The notes under the pieces: generated by a model | Database searches by the model: none | What the model was told of the DNA's origin: nothing | Seen by the model: only the letters and a program-made list of their open reading frames with translations | Translations under genes and position numbers: made by a program | Shown here: one piece after another, positions 1 through 5,703 of the stretch | Layout of the letters: each line of letters begins with the position of its first letter | Position numbering within the stretch: position 1 is the stretch's first letter | NCBI GenBank assembly: GCA_043772865.1 | Contig: JAYVFU010000032.1 | Span: 1-5,765, forward strand | DNA length: 5,765 nt | Direction: 5' to 3' | Origin: JACMMS01 sp043772865 | GTDB taxonomy: Bacteria > Pseudomonadota > Gammaproteobacteria > Burkholderiales > Methylophilaceae

Positions 1-225
1 CCGCTAGAGCGCAAAAAGCCCGAATTGATTAAAGCCACGCGCAAAAAACGCATTGCGAATGGCAGCGGCGTGCAAGTGCAAGAGGTAAATCGCCTGCTAA
101 AACAGTTTGAAGAAACGCAAAAAATGATGAAAATGTTCAGCAAAGGCGGTATGGCCAAAATGATGCGCGGCGTGGGCGGTATGCTTGGTGGAATGGGCGG
201 CGGCAAGCTGCCAGGGATGCGTTAA
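1..225 (+). CDS. ffh: Signal recognition particle protein Ffh, C-terminal end (partial)
   Basis: Frame 1 is open from the window edge to TAA at 223-225 and encodes the last 74 residues of Ffh, the GTPase subunit of the bacterial signal recognition particle. Ffh with 4.5S RNA delivers ribosomes making membrane proteins to the receptor FtsY. The visible part is the end of the methionine-rich M domain. Residues 12-36 of the fragment hold the 4.5S RNA-binding segment (RKKRIANGSG, then EVNRLLKQF). The tail carries nine methionines between fragment residues 42 and 73, the flexible side chains that grip signal peptides, mixed with a glycine-rich stretch. The N and G GTPase domains lie upstream of the window. 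A TTG at 25 is an internal codon, not a start. The family assignment is secure; the glycine-rich end suggests a betaproteobacterial version, which is an inference. Confidence 0.95.
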   Translation, partial: PLERKKPELIKATRKKRIANGSGVQVQEVNRLLKQFEETQKMMKMFSKGGMAKMMRGVGGMLGGMGGGKLPGMR

Positions 226-276
226 TTGTATCCGCAGTTTAATTTTTAAAAAGTTAGTATATTTACCAGTTTTACA

Positions 277-305
277 TTGACCAAGTGCCCAGTTTCTTGC
301 ATAAT
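277..305 (+). promoter_or_regulatory. Sigma70 promoter for tRNA-Lys with GC-rich discriminator
   Basis: TTGACC (277-282) and CATAAT (300-305) are separated by 17 bp, each matching the sigma70 consensus at five of six positions. Bases just after the -10 box read TGCGCCC, a GC-rich discriminator as found at stringently controlled stable-RNA promoters. The upstream 240-275 is A/T-rich and could act as an UP element. The predicted start near 312 would give a leader of about 97 nt to be trimmed by RNase P and other nucleases. The role in driving the tRNA is inferred from position. Confidence 0.7.
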
Positions 306-408
306 TGCGCCCTTTCGCAGGTAAAGTATTTTTCGGCCTCGAAATAAATAATCACCAGAAACACAGAATTACCCATTTAGTTTTAATTAACATTGTAAGT
401 TAAATAAT

Positions 409-484
409 GGGGCGTTAGCTCAGCTGGTAGAGCAGCGGACTTTTAATCCGTTTGTCGTGGGTTCGATCCCCGCACGCCCTACCA
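409..484 (+). tRNA. tRNA-Lys (anticodon UUU)
   Basis: This is a complete 76-nt cloverleaf. The acceptor arm pairs 409-415 with 474-480 (six Watson-Crick pairs plus a terminal G-U), followed by discriminator A481 and an encoded CCA at 482-484. The D arm has a GCTC/GAGC stem and a GGTAG element in its loop. The anticodon stem pairs GCGGA (435-439) with TCCGT around the loop CTTTTAA, which places TTT at 442-444, so it reads AAA and AAG lysine codons. The T arm GTGGG/CCCGC encloses TTCGATC. It lies alone between ffh and the terminator at 494. tRNA 3' ends are frequent attachment sites for integrative elements, and the accessory-looking DNA downstream fits that, although no integrase is visible. 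Confidence 0.98.
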
Positions 485-493
485 ATACCGAAG

Positions 494-519
494 CGGCTCA
501 CAGCGATGTGAGCCGTTTT
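494..519 (+). terminator. Rho-independent terminator after tRNA-Lys
   Basis: An 8-bp perfect GC-rich stem, CGGCTCAC (494-501) with GTGAGCCG (508-515), closes a six-base loop and is followed by TTTT and further A/T-rich sequence. It starts 9 nt after the tRNA CCA, so it most likely ends the tRNA transcript. Confidence 0.9.
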
Positions 520-540
520 AATTTGTAGATATTTTTTATT

Positions 541-559
541 ACGGCTCCCTCACGGCTCC
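541..559. repeat. Short direct repeat ACGGCTCC x2
   Basis: ACGGCTCC occurs at 541-548 and 552-559 with a CTC spacer, just upstream of the helix-turn-helix gene. The CGGCTC core also appears in the left arm of the terminator at 494-501. It could be a protein-binding site for the adjacent regulator or a chance repeat; nothing in the sequence decides between these. Confidence 0.4.
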
Positions 560-565
560 TTGAAA

Positions 566-1018
566 ATGAAACTAAGTCCTAAGTTGCATCTACCAATATC
601 CACGATAGAATCGAATGTTAGTGTTCCTGGCGTTCAGTGGTTAAAGCCTGCTGAAGTTTCCGCGCTGCTTGGTCTAGATGAAAAATGGTTGGCTGCGGCA
701 CGCGAAGGTCTGAAAGGTTTGAATGGCCCTCCTTACCGTAAAATTGGTAATGGCAAAACCTCTCCTATACGATATCCGCTTGATGAACTTATTGCGTGGA
801 TGAAATCATTTCCTGCCTATGGGGGCACATCAAGCCACTTTCCTTCATTCTTGAATTTCCAGACTGAGGCTACAATAAAAGATGTGTGGCCATTCGTTCT
901 TTATGAAGACGGTACCCTGTTCGAAATCTTTAGCGCCCTTAATAATGATAGGTTTAGAAAAGAGTTTCGAACACGCCAAATAATTTGGATCGCTAAAATA
1001 TCATTTCCCCAATTGTAG
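566..1018 (+). CDS. AlpA/MerR-type helix-turn-helix protein of unknown role
   Basis: It encodes 150 residues from ATG 566; a TTG at 560 is also in frame. Neither start has a clear Shine-Dalgarno sequence, so the start is uncertain. Residues 25-80 resemble the helix-turn-helix fold of excisionase and AlpA-like proteins: WLKPAEVSALLGL gives the first helix-turn, then a PPYRKIGNGK wing and IRYPLDELIAWM. In this family the YP(L)DELxAWM segment is the closing helix. The C-terminal 70 residues (KDVWPFVLYEDGT and onward) match nothing I can name. Such proteins usually act as transcription regulators or recombination directionality factors of mobile elements, and the site next to a tRNA fits, but no integrase is present. 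The stop lies in a hairpin at 1012-1028, and the frame stays open for 40 codons beyond it, so a truncated C-terminus is possible. Confidence 0.7.
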   Translation: MKLSPKLHLPISTIESNVSVPGVQWLKPAEVSALLGLDEKWLAAAREGLKGLNGPPYRKIGNGKTSPIRYPLDELIAWMKSFPAYGGTSSHFPSFLNFQTEATIKDVWPFVLYEDGTLFEIFSALNNDRFRKEFRTRQIIWIAKISFPQL

Positions 1019-1028
1019 CTTCTACAAT
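1012..1028. repeat. Perfect 7-bp inverted repeat over the stop codon
   Basis: ATTGTAG (1012-1018) and CTACAAT (1022-1028) are separated by CTT. The left arm contains the TAG stop of the helix-turn-helix gene. There is no T-tract after it, so it is a poor rho-independent terminator; it could slow mRNA decay or bind a regulator, or be chance. Confidence 0.5.
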
Positions 1029-1133
1029 ATCCACCATTTGAATCATATTTATGTCTTTTACGGGCGAATAGAGTGCGTTGCGCTAATTACATGCAGCGTA
1101 TAAAATTCATGTTGACAGTAAACAGAGTTTTAT

Positions 1134-1367
1134 ATGACTAGTGACTTAAGGAAAAAACAACTTCGCCAGGCACAGCAACGCCGGCGTGCAAAGTTAGCGA
1201 AAGGTGAGCGTGCTCAAATTGCCATTTATCTACAACCAGGCAATCTGCTTTTAATGGACGCATGGTGCACTGAATTTCGTCTTGACCGAAATGATTTGGT
1301 TGACAACCTAATTTTAGGTTTGTCGAAGTCACCTGAGATTCTTCCTAAACTCATTTATGCACTTTAA
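1134..1367 (+). CDS. Small basic protein with ribbon-helix-helix-like domain
   Basis: It encodes 77 residues from ATG 1134, with a weak AGAG Shine-Dalgarno at 1124-1127 six bases upstream. Residues 5-26 are strongly basic (RKKQLRQAQQRRRAKLAKGER). They are followed by a short strand (AQIAIYL, 27-33), a helix (35-48), a turn and a second helix (51-62, DRNDLVDNLILG). This strand-helix-helix order is that of ribbon-helix-helix DNA-binding proteins, which include antitoxins, plasmid copy-number and partition regulators and conjugation regulators. The family call is by pattern only. It lies 115 bp after the helix-turn-helix gene; a weak promoter may be TTGCGC (1078) with TATAAA (1099) at 15-bp spacing. 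There is no toxin-like partner next to it. A minus-strand open frame over the same bases is a shadow. The 12-bp palindrome AGTAAATTTACT begins on the last base of its stop codon. Confidence 0.6.
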   Translation: MTSDLRKKQLRQAQQRRRAKLAKGERAQIAIYLQPGNLLLMDAWCTEFRLDRNDLVDNLILGLSKSPEILPKLIYAL

Positions 1368-1729
1368 GTAAATTTACTGAGCTATGGTGTTGTCCGTTCT
1401 TGGGCACAGAGATTAAGCTGCCCTAAAGCTGACATTGGCATAGTGACGAGATTATCTACTTCTGCTCTCGCATTCCACTGAACTTTACAAACTTGACGGC
1501 TAAGCTGCCGTTGAGTTTGGGAGTTGCTACTTCTGCAACCAGCACTTAAGAGACATTCGCTTGCCTAGAGCATATGGCAACAAAAAATACACTAAGCAGA
1601 CGGTCAATTTTTACATGTCACAGACAGCCATCGACCTAGGCTGAGTAAAACCTTTTTCTAATTTTAGAAGTGGAATTGACGATTCAAATATCGCTTAATT
1701 GATTGGCTTTGTGTATTTTTAATGCTAAA
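1368..1729. other. Gene-free stretch with palindrome and dispersed short repeats
   Basis: No frame on either strand gives a credible gene. Two 9-10 base words are repeated: TAAGCTGCC at 1414-1422 and 1501-1509, and CTACTTCTGC at 1456-1465 and 1527-1536, in the same order but with different spacing (42 and 26 bp). A 32-bp imperfect palindrome lies between them. A weak hairpin TTCTAA/TTAGAA sits at 1656-1669. The pattern suggests a diverged duplication or a decayed repetitive element rather than coding sequence. Confidence 0.5.
1488..1519. repeat. 32-bp imperfect palindrome
   Basis: CAAACT (1488-1493) pairs with AGTTTG (1514-1519), and ACGGC (1496-1500) with GCCGT (1507-1511). A TG/TG internal mismatch separates the two stem parts, and the loop is TAAGCT. 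This gives 11 base pairs in total. There is no T-tract, so a terminator is unlikely. Folded single-stranded recombination sites, protein-binding sites and structured RNA are all possible. Confidence 0.6.
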
Positions 1730-2038
1730 TTAATTCAATTTAATTGATGTTGGTGGTAAATGGACAAGCTGCTCTACCTTGTTGAGCCTTACATCCTCCA
1801 ACCCGACATAAACGTATTTTTTCAGTGAATTAATACGAACTCTATTTCCACTATTATCTATAGAGTTTACATCAGCGCCTTTTTTAATAAGATTTTCCGT
1901 GATTTCAGGAATTTTAGAAATCATTAAAGCGTTAAATCCGTTTACATTTTTTGCATTGACGTCTGCCCCAGATCCTATCAATAGTTTGCTCAGCTCAGTA
2001 TCTTTAGACCACATTAATGCATTAATACTCCCGGCGTA
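1730..2038 (-). pseudogene. Ankyrin-repeat protein remnant
   Basis: The minus-strand frame carries about two ankyrin repeats: NALMWSKDTELSKLLIGSG followed by ADVNAKNVNGFNALMI, then a second unit ending ENLIKKGADVNSIDNSGN. The consensus features GADVN(A)xxxxG and the LL(I)xxGAD helix end are clear. Ankyrin repeats are protein-binding scaffolds. The first ATG is at 2014, but repeat-like sequence (SINALMW) continues upstream of it to an in-frame stop at 2039-2041, so the true N-terminus has been lost. No Shine-Dalgarno precedes the ATG. The last 40 residues lose the repeat pattern before TAA at 1730. I therefore call it a truncated, probably non-functional gene fragment. A short, intact 94-residue protein from ATG 2014 is the alternative. 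The surrounding DNA is AT-rich and gene-poor, which fits decay. Confidence 0.65.
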
Positions 2039-2961
2039 TTAACTAGGCACGTATTACACCTTTCTTTGATTACCCGTCAGAAATACGCAAAATCATTTTC
2101 ACCACTTATGCCGTTAAATCGGCTTAGTTAAGATTGACCATGAGTAATATTTAATTATGAAATAATAAAAAAAATCGGCGCTTATTTTGCATGTATTAGT
2201 TAAATTCTCCTTCGTTAATGACCGTAAGAGGCTCGTTATATTTTCACTAAACTTATAGCATGAACTTTGCTGATTTGGTTTATTGTCCTGTCTTGTTTAA
2301 GTTATCACTGGCTAGTTTAATATTACCGTCAACGCTTTTCAAAAACCACCGAACTTAAAAAAAGTTGAAAATTTTTGATTAACTAATTTAAAACATTGAA
2401 AAACACACAAGGTGTAGGTATGGTAAGCATATGATACCAATCGGTTCAGTGCAAGGCGTGGTGCTATTGAAAATGTCAGTTATTAATAGTTTTTTGGTTC
2501 AAAATCTTCATATATAGTGAACTAAAATCTTGTTTAATAGCATTTGAAGCTAGAGTGGGCTTAAATTTTTCGGTTAAATGGCTTTTTTCAACTTACAAAA
2601 AACTCATATGCAGTAGCCAAAAACTTAATTGAATATTGAAGAAAAACACTAACTACCAAATACAAGAAGAAAAGTTTTCCTAATCTATGCATCTACCGAT
2701 TGAATTTAAGGTCAGATCAAGCTGTAATCCATACAAGAAAATTCGTAGAATTAAGCAATTTAAAAGAATTTTAACTTTACGATTTGCGGCTCCTAAAAAT
2801 CCCTCAGGGATGGCTGAAATGCCTCCACTGTAACTTAATAACCTTGTTTAACTTTTATACGTTACCTTTAAGCAGTTGATTTTATTAGGTAATATGGTAT
2901 TCTTGAATTATTAACTGTTTTCACGAGGATAGCTATATTTAGTGCTAAAAAGCATGCATAA

Positions 2962-3035
2962 AAAGTAAATGACATATTGTAATAAAAAATAAAACAGACT
3001 CATGTAGCTATATATTTATTTTTTATATTTACTTT
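2962..3035. repeat. AT-rich inverted repeat with an 11-bp interruption
   Basis: The right arm, 3015-3035, is a continuous 21 bases. Its complement is found in two pieces on the left: AAAGTAAAT (2962-2970) and ATAAAAAATAAA (2982-2993), split by 11 extra bases (2971-2981). All 21 positions pair, around a 21-base centre. The bases are nearly all A/T, so chance similarity is easier than the length suggests. Confidence 0.5.
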
Positions 3036-3187
3036 AACTTCTGAAAAACTCACTACAATCAACAATTTAAATATGTTGAAAAGTTAAAGTGTAAATTAAC
3101 ATCATTACTAGTGACCCCTAAGTCTACAGGCACAAGGTGTCATGTTATGGAAAAGGTAACGCAAAGGTAAAGTAAACAGAAATAAGT

Positions 3188-3200
3188 TGTCAATCAGTGT
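3188..3200 (+). repeat. Sequence resembling the IS21 left terminus
   Basis: TGTCAATCAGTGT (3188-3200) matches the first 13 bases of the insertion sequence, TGTCAATCAGCGT (3366-3378), at 12 positions and in the same orientation. The similarity does not clearly continue past this. It could be a leftover end of an earlier insertion, a target preference, or chance. Confidence 0.4.
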
Positions 3201-3365
3201 AAAAATACAACAAATGACAGATTAATGATTATGCTTAGGTGTTAACGTTGTAAACTCGAACTGTCAAAACACAGCTACAGTACTCTGTCAATGTTTCAAC
3301 ACCCCATTATCACTGCGCCCATGGCCGACTTAACAAAGTCAAATGATTAAAATGTGCCTCTAAAA

Positions 3366-3416
3366 TGTCAATCAGCGTCCAATATTTTCCACTAATCAGC
3401 GTCCAATTGTTTCCAC
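3366..3416. repeat. IS left end: terminal repeat with two transposase-binding copies
   Basis: The outer copy starts TGTCAATCAGCGTCCAAT at 3366. A 23-base unit beginning AATCAGCGTCCAAT occurs at 3370-3392 and again at 3394-3416, exactly 24 bp apart, with 21 of 23 identical. Such subterminal repeats are IstA-binding sites in IS21. The inner copy overlaps the 3' end of istB. Confidence 0.88.
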
Positions 3417-4163
3417 TTTTTCACTCTGTTGAGTGCGACTTTTTCGGTGCTTAAATCGGTAAGATTCATTCCCTGTTTCTAATATTTCACAATGATGCGT
3501 AATGCGATCTACTAGTGCTGTTGTCATCTTCGCATCGCCAAATACTTGTATCCATTCACCGAAGGTCAGGTTCGTAGTAATGATTAACGAAGTCTTCTCA
3601 TAAAGGTGGCTGATGAGGTGAAACAGCAAAGCACCACCTGACGCTGGGAACGGCAAATAACCCAGCTCATCAATGATTACAGCATCCACCAAGCAAAGCT
3701 GTTTCGCCAGATTGTCCACCTTGCCATGCGTCTTCTCACGCTCCAGTTGATTGACTAAATCCACAGCATTATAGAATCGTACTCGCTTGCCTTGATGAAT
3801 CGCAGCCACGCCAATGGCTGTGGCCAAATGTGATTTACCTGTGCCAGTACCGCCCACCAGAATCAAGTTATGTGCGGTTTCCATAAACGCCGCACTGGCT
3901 AACTGTTCAACCACCACCTGTGATAGCGGCGTTTCTGCCCAATCAATCCCAAGCAAATCACGATGTATCGGGAAACGTGCTGCTTTGAGCTGATGGCGCA
4001 GGCTTTTGAGCTTTCGGTCTGTTAGCTCTGCCGCCAATAAACGCTCCAGCCAAGTTTCTGGGCGATGCGCCTGCTTAGGTTTCTCTGCCTGCAATTCACT
4101 CCATGCGGTGGCCATGATGTAGAGCTTTAGTGCCTTTAGGCTGGCTGCATAATCAATGGACAT
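3396..4163 (-). CDS. istB: IS21 helper ATPase IstB
   Basis: It encodes a 255-residue AAA+ ATPase of the IstB/DnaC type, a usual length for IstB. IstB oligomerises on DNA with ATP, selects target DNA and stimulates the IstA transposase. Residues 4-60 are the N-terminal helical region. The Walker A motif is GGTGTGKS (104-111) and Walker B is LVDAVIIDELG (158-168, with D165 and E166). A sensor-1-like TTN lies at 196-198, and an LVDR arginine segment near 217-220 is followed by the usual IstB ending ITHHCEILETGNESYRFK. ATG 4163 is supported by AGGAGC at 4174-4169 on the minus strand. The start overlaps the end of istA by 11 bp, which implies translational coupling. The last six residues (VETIGR) and the stop are encoded within the inner terminal repeat of the element. 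Confidence 0.96.
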   Translation of the reverse strand: MSIDYAASLKALKLYIMATAWSELQAEKPKQAHRPETWLERLLAAELTDRKLKSLRHQLKAARFPIHRDLLGIDWAETPLSQVVVEQLASAAFMETAHNLILVGGTGTGKSHLATAIGVAAIHQGKRVRFYNAVDLVNQLEREKTHGKVDNLAKQLCLVDAVIIDELGYLPFPASGGALLFHLISHLYEKTSLIITTNLTFGEWIQVFGDAKMTTALVDRITHHCEILETGNESYRFKHRKSRTQQSEKVETIGR

Positions 4164-5652
4164 TGCACGCTCCTAATAAGTAGTCATAACGGTGGCAATT
4201 GGCTACCGGTTCCATGCTAAGTGCAATGCCATCAGGTACATTAATTGACCTGGCAGGCAAGTGCGGTGAGATCAGCCTGCGCAATTCATTCATGACGACC
4301 GGTGCATTGACGACACCAGCTTCTAACGCCAGCTCACAAGCCACAGTCAATGCATCTAGACCTGCCTCTCCCGCCAGCATGAGTAACTCCACAAAGGCAC
4401 GATCCCCTTTAGGCTGTTTCAGAATGCGATCCCGCACCATCATGATTGGTCGTGGCAAATCCCATGTCACAAAGGGAGCGCCATCCCTGATGGCGCCGGG
4501 TTTCTTATCCAGTATGGGTAGGTAATGCCACGGGTCGCAGACGAGATGGTCTCGACCAAACACTCTTAGGTGTGCGGCAATGACTTCGCCATTGGCCACG
4601 ACACGCACCTGATCTGCCGTCATCCTTACGGAAACTGCCTGGCCGGCATAACCTGCGGGGACGCTATAACGGTTGCGATCTTCGTTGACTAAGCAGGTGG
4701 AGGATACGCGCAGCATATGCTCCAAATAGCCATCAAAGTGTGCAGTGATGGGCCGCAAGTTTGGTTTCTCATCAGCAAAACATTCAGCAATGGTACGTTG
4801 GCGTTGCGTTGGATGTTTGCGCTGTGCTAACTCTTTGCATCTGGTAGCAAGCCATACGTTTAAATCAGAAAATGAGGTAAAGCGCGCCAATGGCGTAAAG
4901 AGCCATTCACGGATATTGCCTACCTGATTCTCCACCTGACCCTTCTCCCAGCCAGAGGCTGGCGTACAGGCGACGGGTTCAAATAAATAATGATTGGCCA
5001 TGGTTAAAAAGCGACGGTTAAATTGACGCTCTTTACCTGAGTACACCGTATCAACCACGGCCTTAAGGTTGTCGTAGATCAAGCGTGCAGGCACGCCACC
5101 AAAGAAAGTAAATGCACGCACATGGGCGTCTAGTACCATTTCCTGTATTTCTCTGGGATAAGCAACAACAAACATTTGGCGGCTATAAGTTAAACGAAAG
5201 TGTGCGACCTTGATCTTCTGTAATACACCGCCCAACTCAACCTCTTCTTGGCTCCAATCAAACTGGCAGGCATCACCTGGCAAGAATAGCAGGGGCACAA
5301 AGGCGTCAATTAACTTTGGACCATGGTTGCTGGATTTCCAACGACGCGCGAAACGTCGCACGCTGTCAGGAGCGCCGCTGTAACCGATGGCTTGTAGCCC
5401 TTCAAAAAGCCGTTGTCCACTGCGGCGGCGTGATTTTGCAAGTTTGGCATCATCAGCAAGCCATTGTGTGAGTTGCGATTCAAATGGGCCTAGTTTAGGC
5501 GCTGATGGTTGTACTCGTTGGTGCTTGGGTTCATCCACTGTAAGAAGGTGTTTGCGCACAGTGGGACGAGAGAGCCCCATGTCTTTGGCTATCTCTGTGA
5601 TGGTTTGCTTTTGTACTAAATGACGCCTACGTATTTCATAAATCATATCCAT
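4153..5652 (-). CDS. istA: IS21 transposase IstA
   Basis: It encodes a 499-residue transposase that binds the element ends and carries out strand cleavage and joining. Residues 16-38 form a helix-turn-helix (TITEIAKDMGLSRPTVRKHL). The RNase H-like integrase core follows with the DDE triad D132 (CQFDWSQ), D194 (LIYDNLK) and E241 (KGQVENQ). A C-terminal beta-rich domain follows at about 310-370 (NRYSVPAGY, VRV, LRVFGRDHLVCD). All catalytic residues are present and there is no frameshift. I chose ATG 5652 because GGAG (5664-5661, minus strand) stands 8 bases before it; an in-frame GTG at 5661 would overlap that Shine-Dalgarno and is unlikely. Its end overlaps istB by 11 bp. The promoter is not obvious in the 110 bp between this start and the element end. 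Plus-strand open frames across this gene are shadows. Confidence 0.96.
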   Translation of the reverse strand: MDMIYEIRRRHLVQKQTITEIAKDMGLSRPTVRKHLLTVDEPKHQRVQPSAPKLGPFESQLTQWLADDAKLAKSRRRSGQRLFEGLQAIGYSGAPDSVRRFARRWKSSNHGPKLIDAFVPLLFLPGDACQFDWSQEEVELGGVLQKIKVAHFRLTYSRQMFVVAYPREIQEMVLDAHVRAFTFFGGVPARLIYDNLKAVVDTVYSGKERQFNRRFLTMANHYLFEPVACTPASGWEKGQVENQVGNIREWLFTPLARFTSFSDLNVWLATRCKELAQRKHPTQRQRTIAECFADEKPNLRPITAHFDGYLEHMLRVSSTCLVNEDRNRYSVPAGYAGQAVSVRMTADQVRVVANGEVIAAHLRVFGRDHLVCDPWHYLPILDKKPGAIRDGAPFVTWDLPRPIMMVRDRILKQPKGDRAFVELLMLAGEAGLDALTVACELALEAGVVNAPVVMNELRRLISPHLPARSINVPDGIALSMEPVANCHRYDYLLGACNVH

Positions 5653-5660
5653 GTAAAACA

Positions 5661-5664
5661 CTCC
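5661..5664 (-). promoter_or_regulatory. Ribosome binding site deciding the istA start
   Basis: GGAG on the minus strand lies 8 nt upstream of ATG 5652. It abuts or overlaps the alternative GTG at 5661-5659, which rules that codon out as the natural start. Confidence 0.75.
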
Positions 5665-5703
5665 AGATACCCCCAGTTAAAACACTGGATGGTGACATAC
5701 TGA

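Larger units (their letters stand above)
2042..3365. other. Long AT-rich region without a recognisable gene
   Basis: In 1.3 kb no open frame reaches 60 codons or shows a family motif on either strand, and stops are frequent in all frames. The base composition is strongly A/T-rich compared with the insertion sequence that follows. Contents noted are an eight-A run at 2167-2174, and a short hairpin ATCCC/GGGAT at 2799-2811 that reads into TTTTT on the minus strand (a weak possible terminator). There is also an AT-rich inverted repeat at 2962-3035, and repeated TGTCAA words at 3188, 3262 and 3286. No tRNA, CRISPR array or iteron set was seen. It may be decayed DNA or hold an unrecognised RNA. 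Confidence 0.6.

Noticed and set aside
25..225. Short open frame beginning at TTG 25
   Set aside because: It is the in-frame tail of ffh, which is open back to base 1; the TTG is an internal leucine codon.
1112..1136. TTGACA (1112) with TATATG (1131) as promoter
   Set aside because: The spacer is only 13 bp and the -10 would overlap the start codon of the 77-residue gene.
1138..1332. Minus-strand open frame of 64 codons
   Set aside because: It is antisense to the ribbon-helix-helix-like gene, has no Shine-Dalgarno or family motif, and is best read as a shadow.
1402..1423. GGGCA/TGCCC pair as terminator of the 77-residue gene
   Set aside because: It has a five-bp stem with a 12-base loop and no T-tract.
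2248..2400. 32-codon plus-strand open frame (MNFADLVYCPV) and a nearby AAGTTGAAAA inverted word
   Set aside because: No ribosome binding site, very short, and the inverted word is low-complexity AT sequence.
2799..2816. Hairpin ATCCC/GGGAT as a terminator
   Set aside because: The stem is only 5 bp; on the minus strand the T-tract would follow it, but no minus-strand gene lies upstream to terminate.
2687..2833. 48-codon plus-strand open frame with a basic product beginning MHLPIEFKVRSS
   Set aside because: The A/G-rich AGAAGAAAAG stretch is about 14 bases away, no family motif is seen, and the length is within chance for this region.
2291..2851. Three copies of CTTGTTTAA (2292, 2529, 2843) as possible iterons
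   Set aside because: Spacing is irregular (about 237 and 314 bp), the words are AT-rich and there is no replication gene.
4199..5623. Plus-strand open frames across istA
   Set aside because: They are antisense shadows of a well-supported transposase gene and have no family features.
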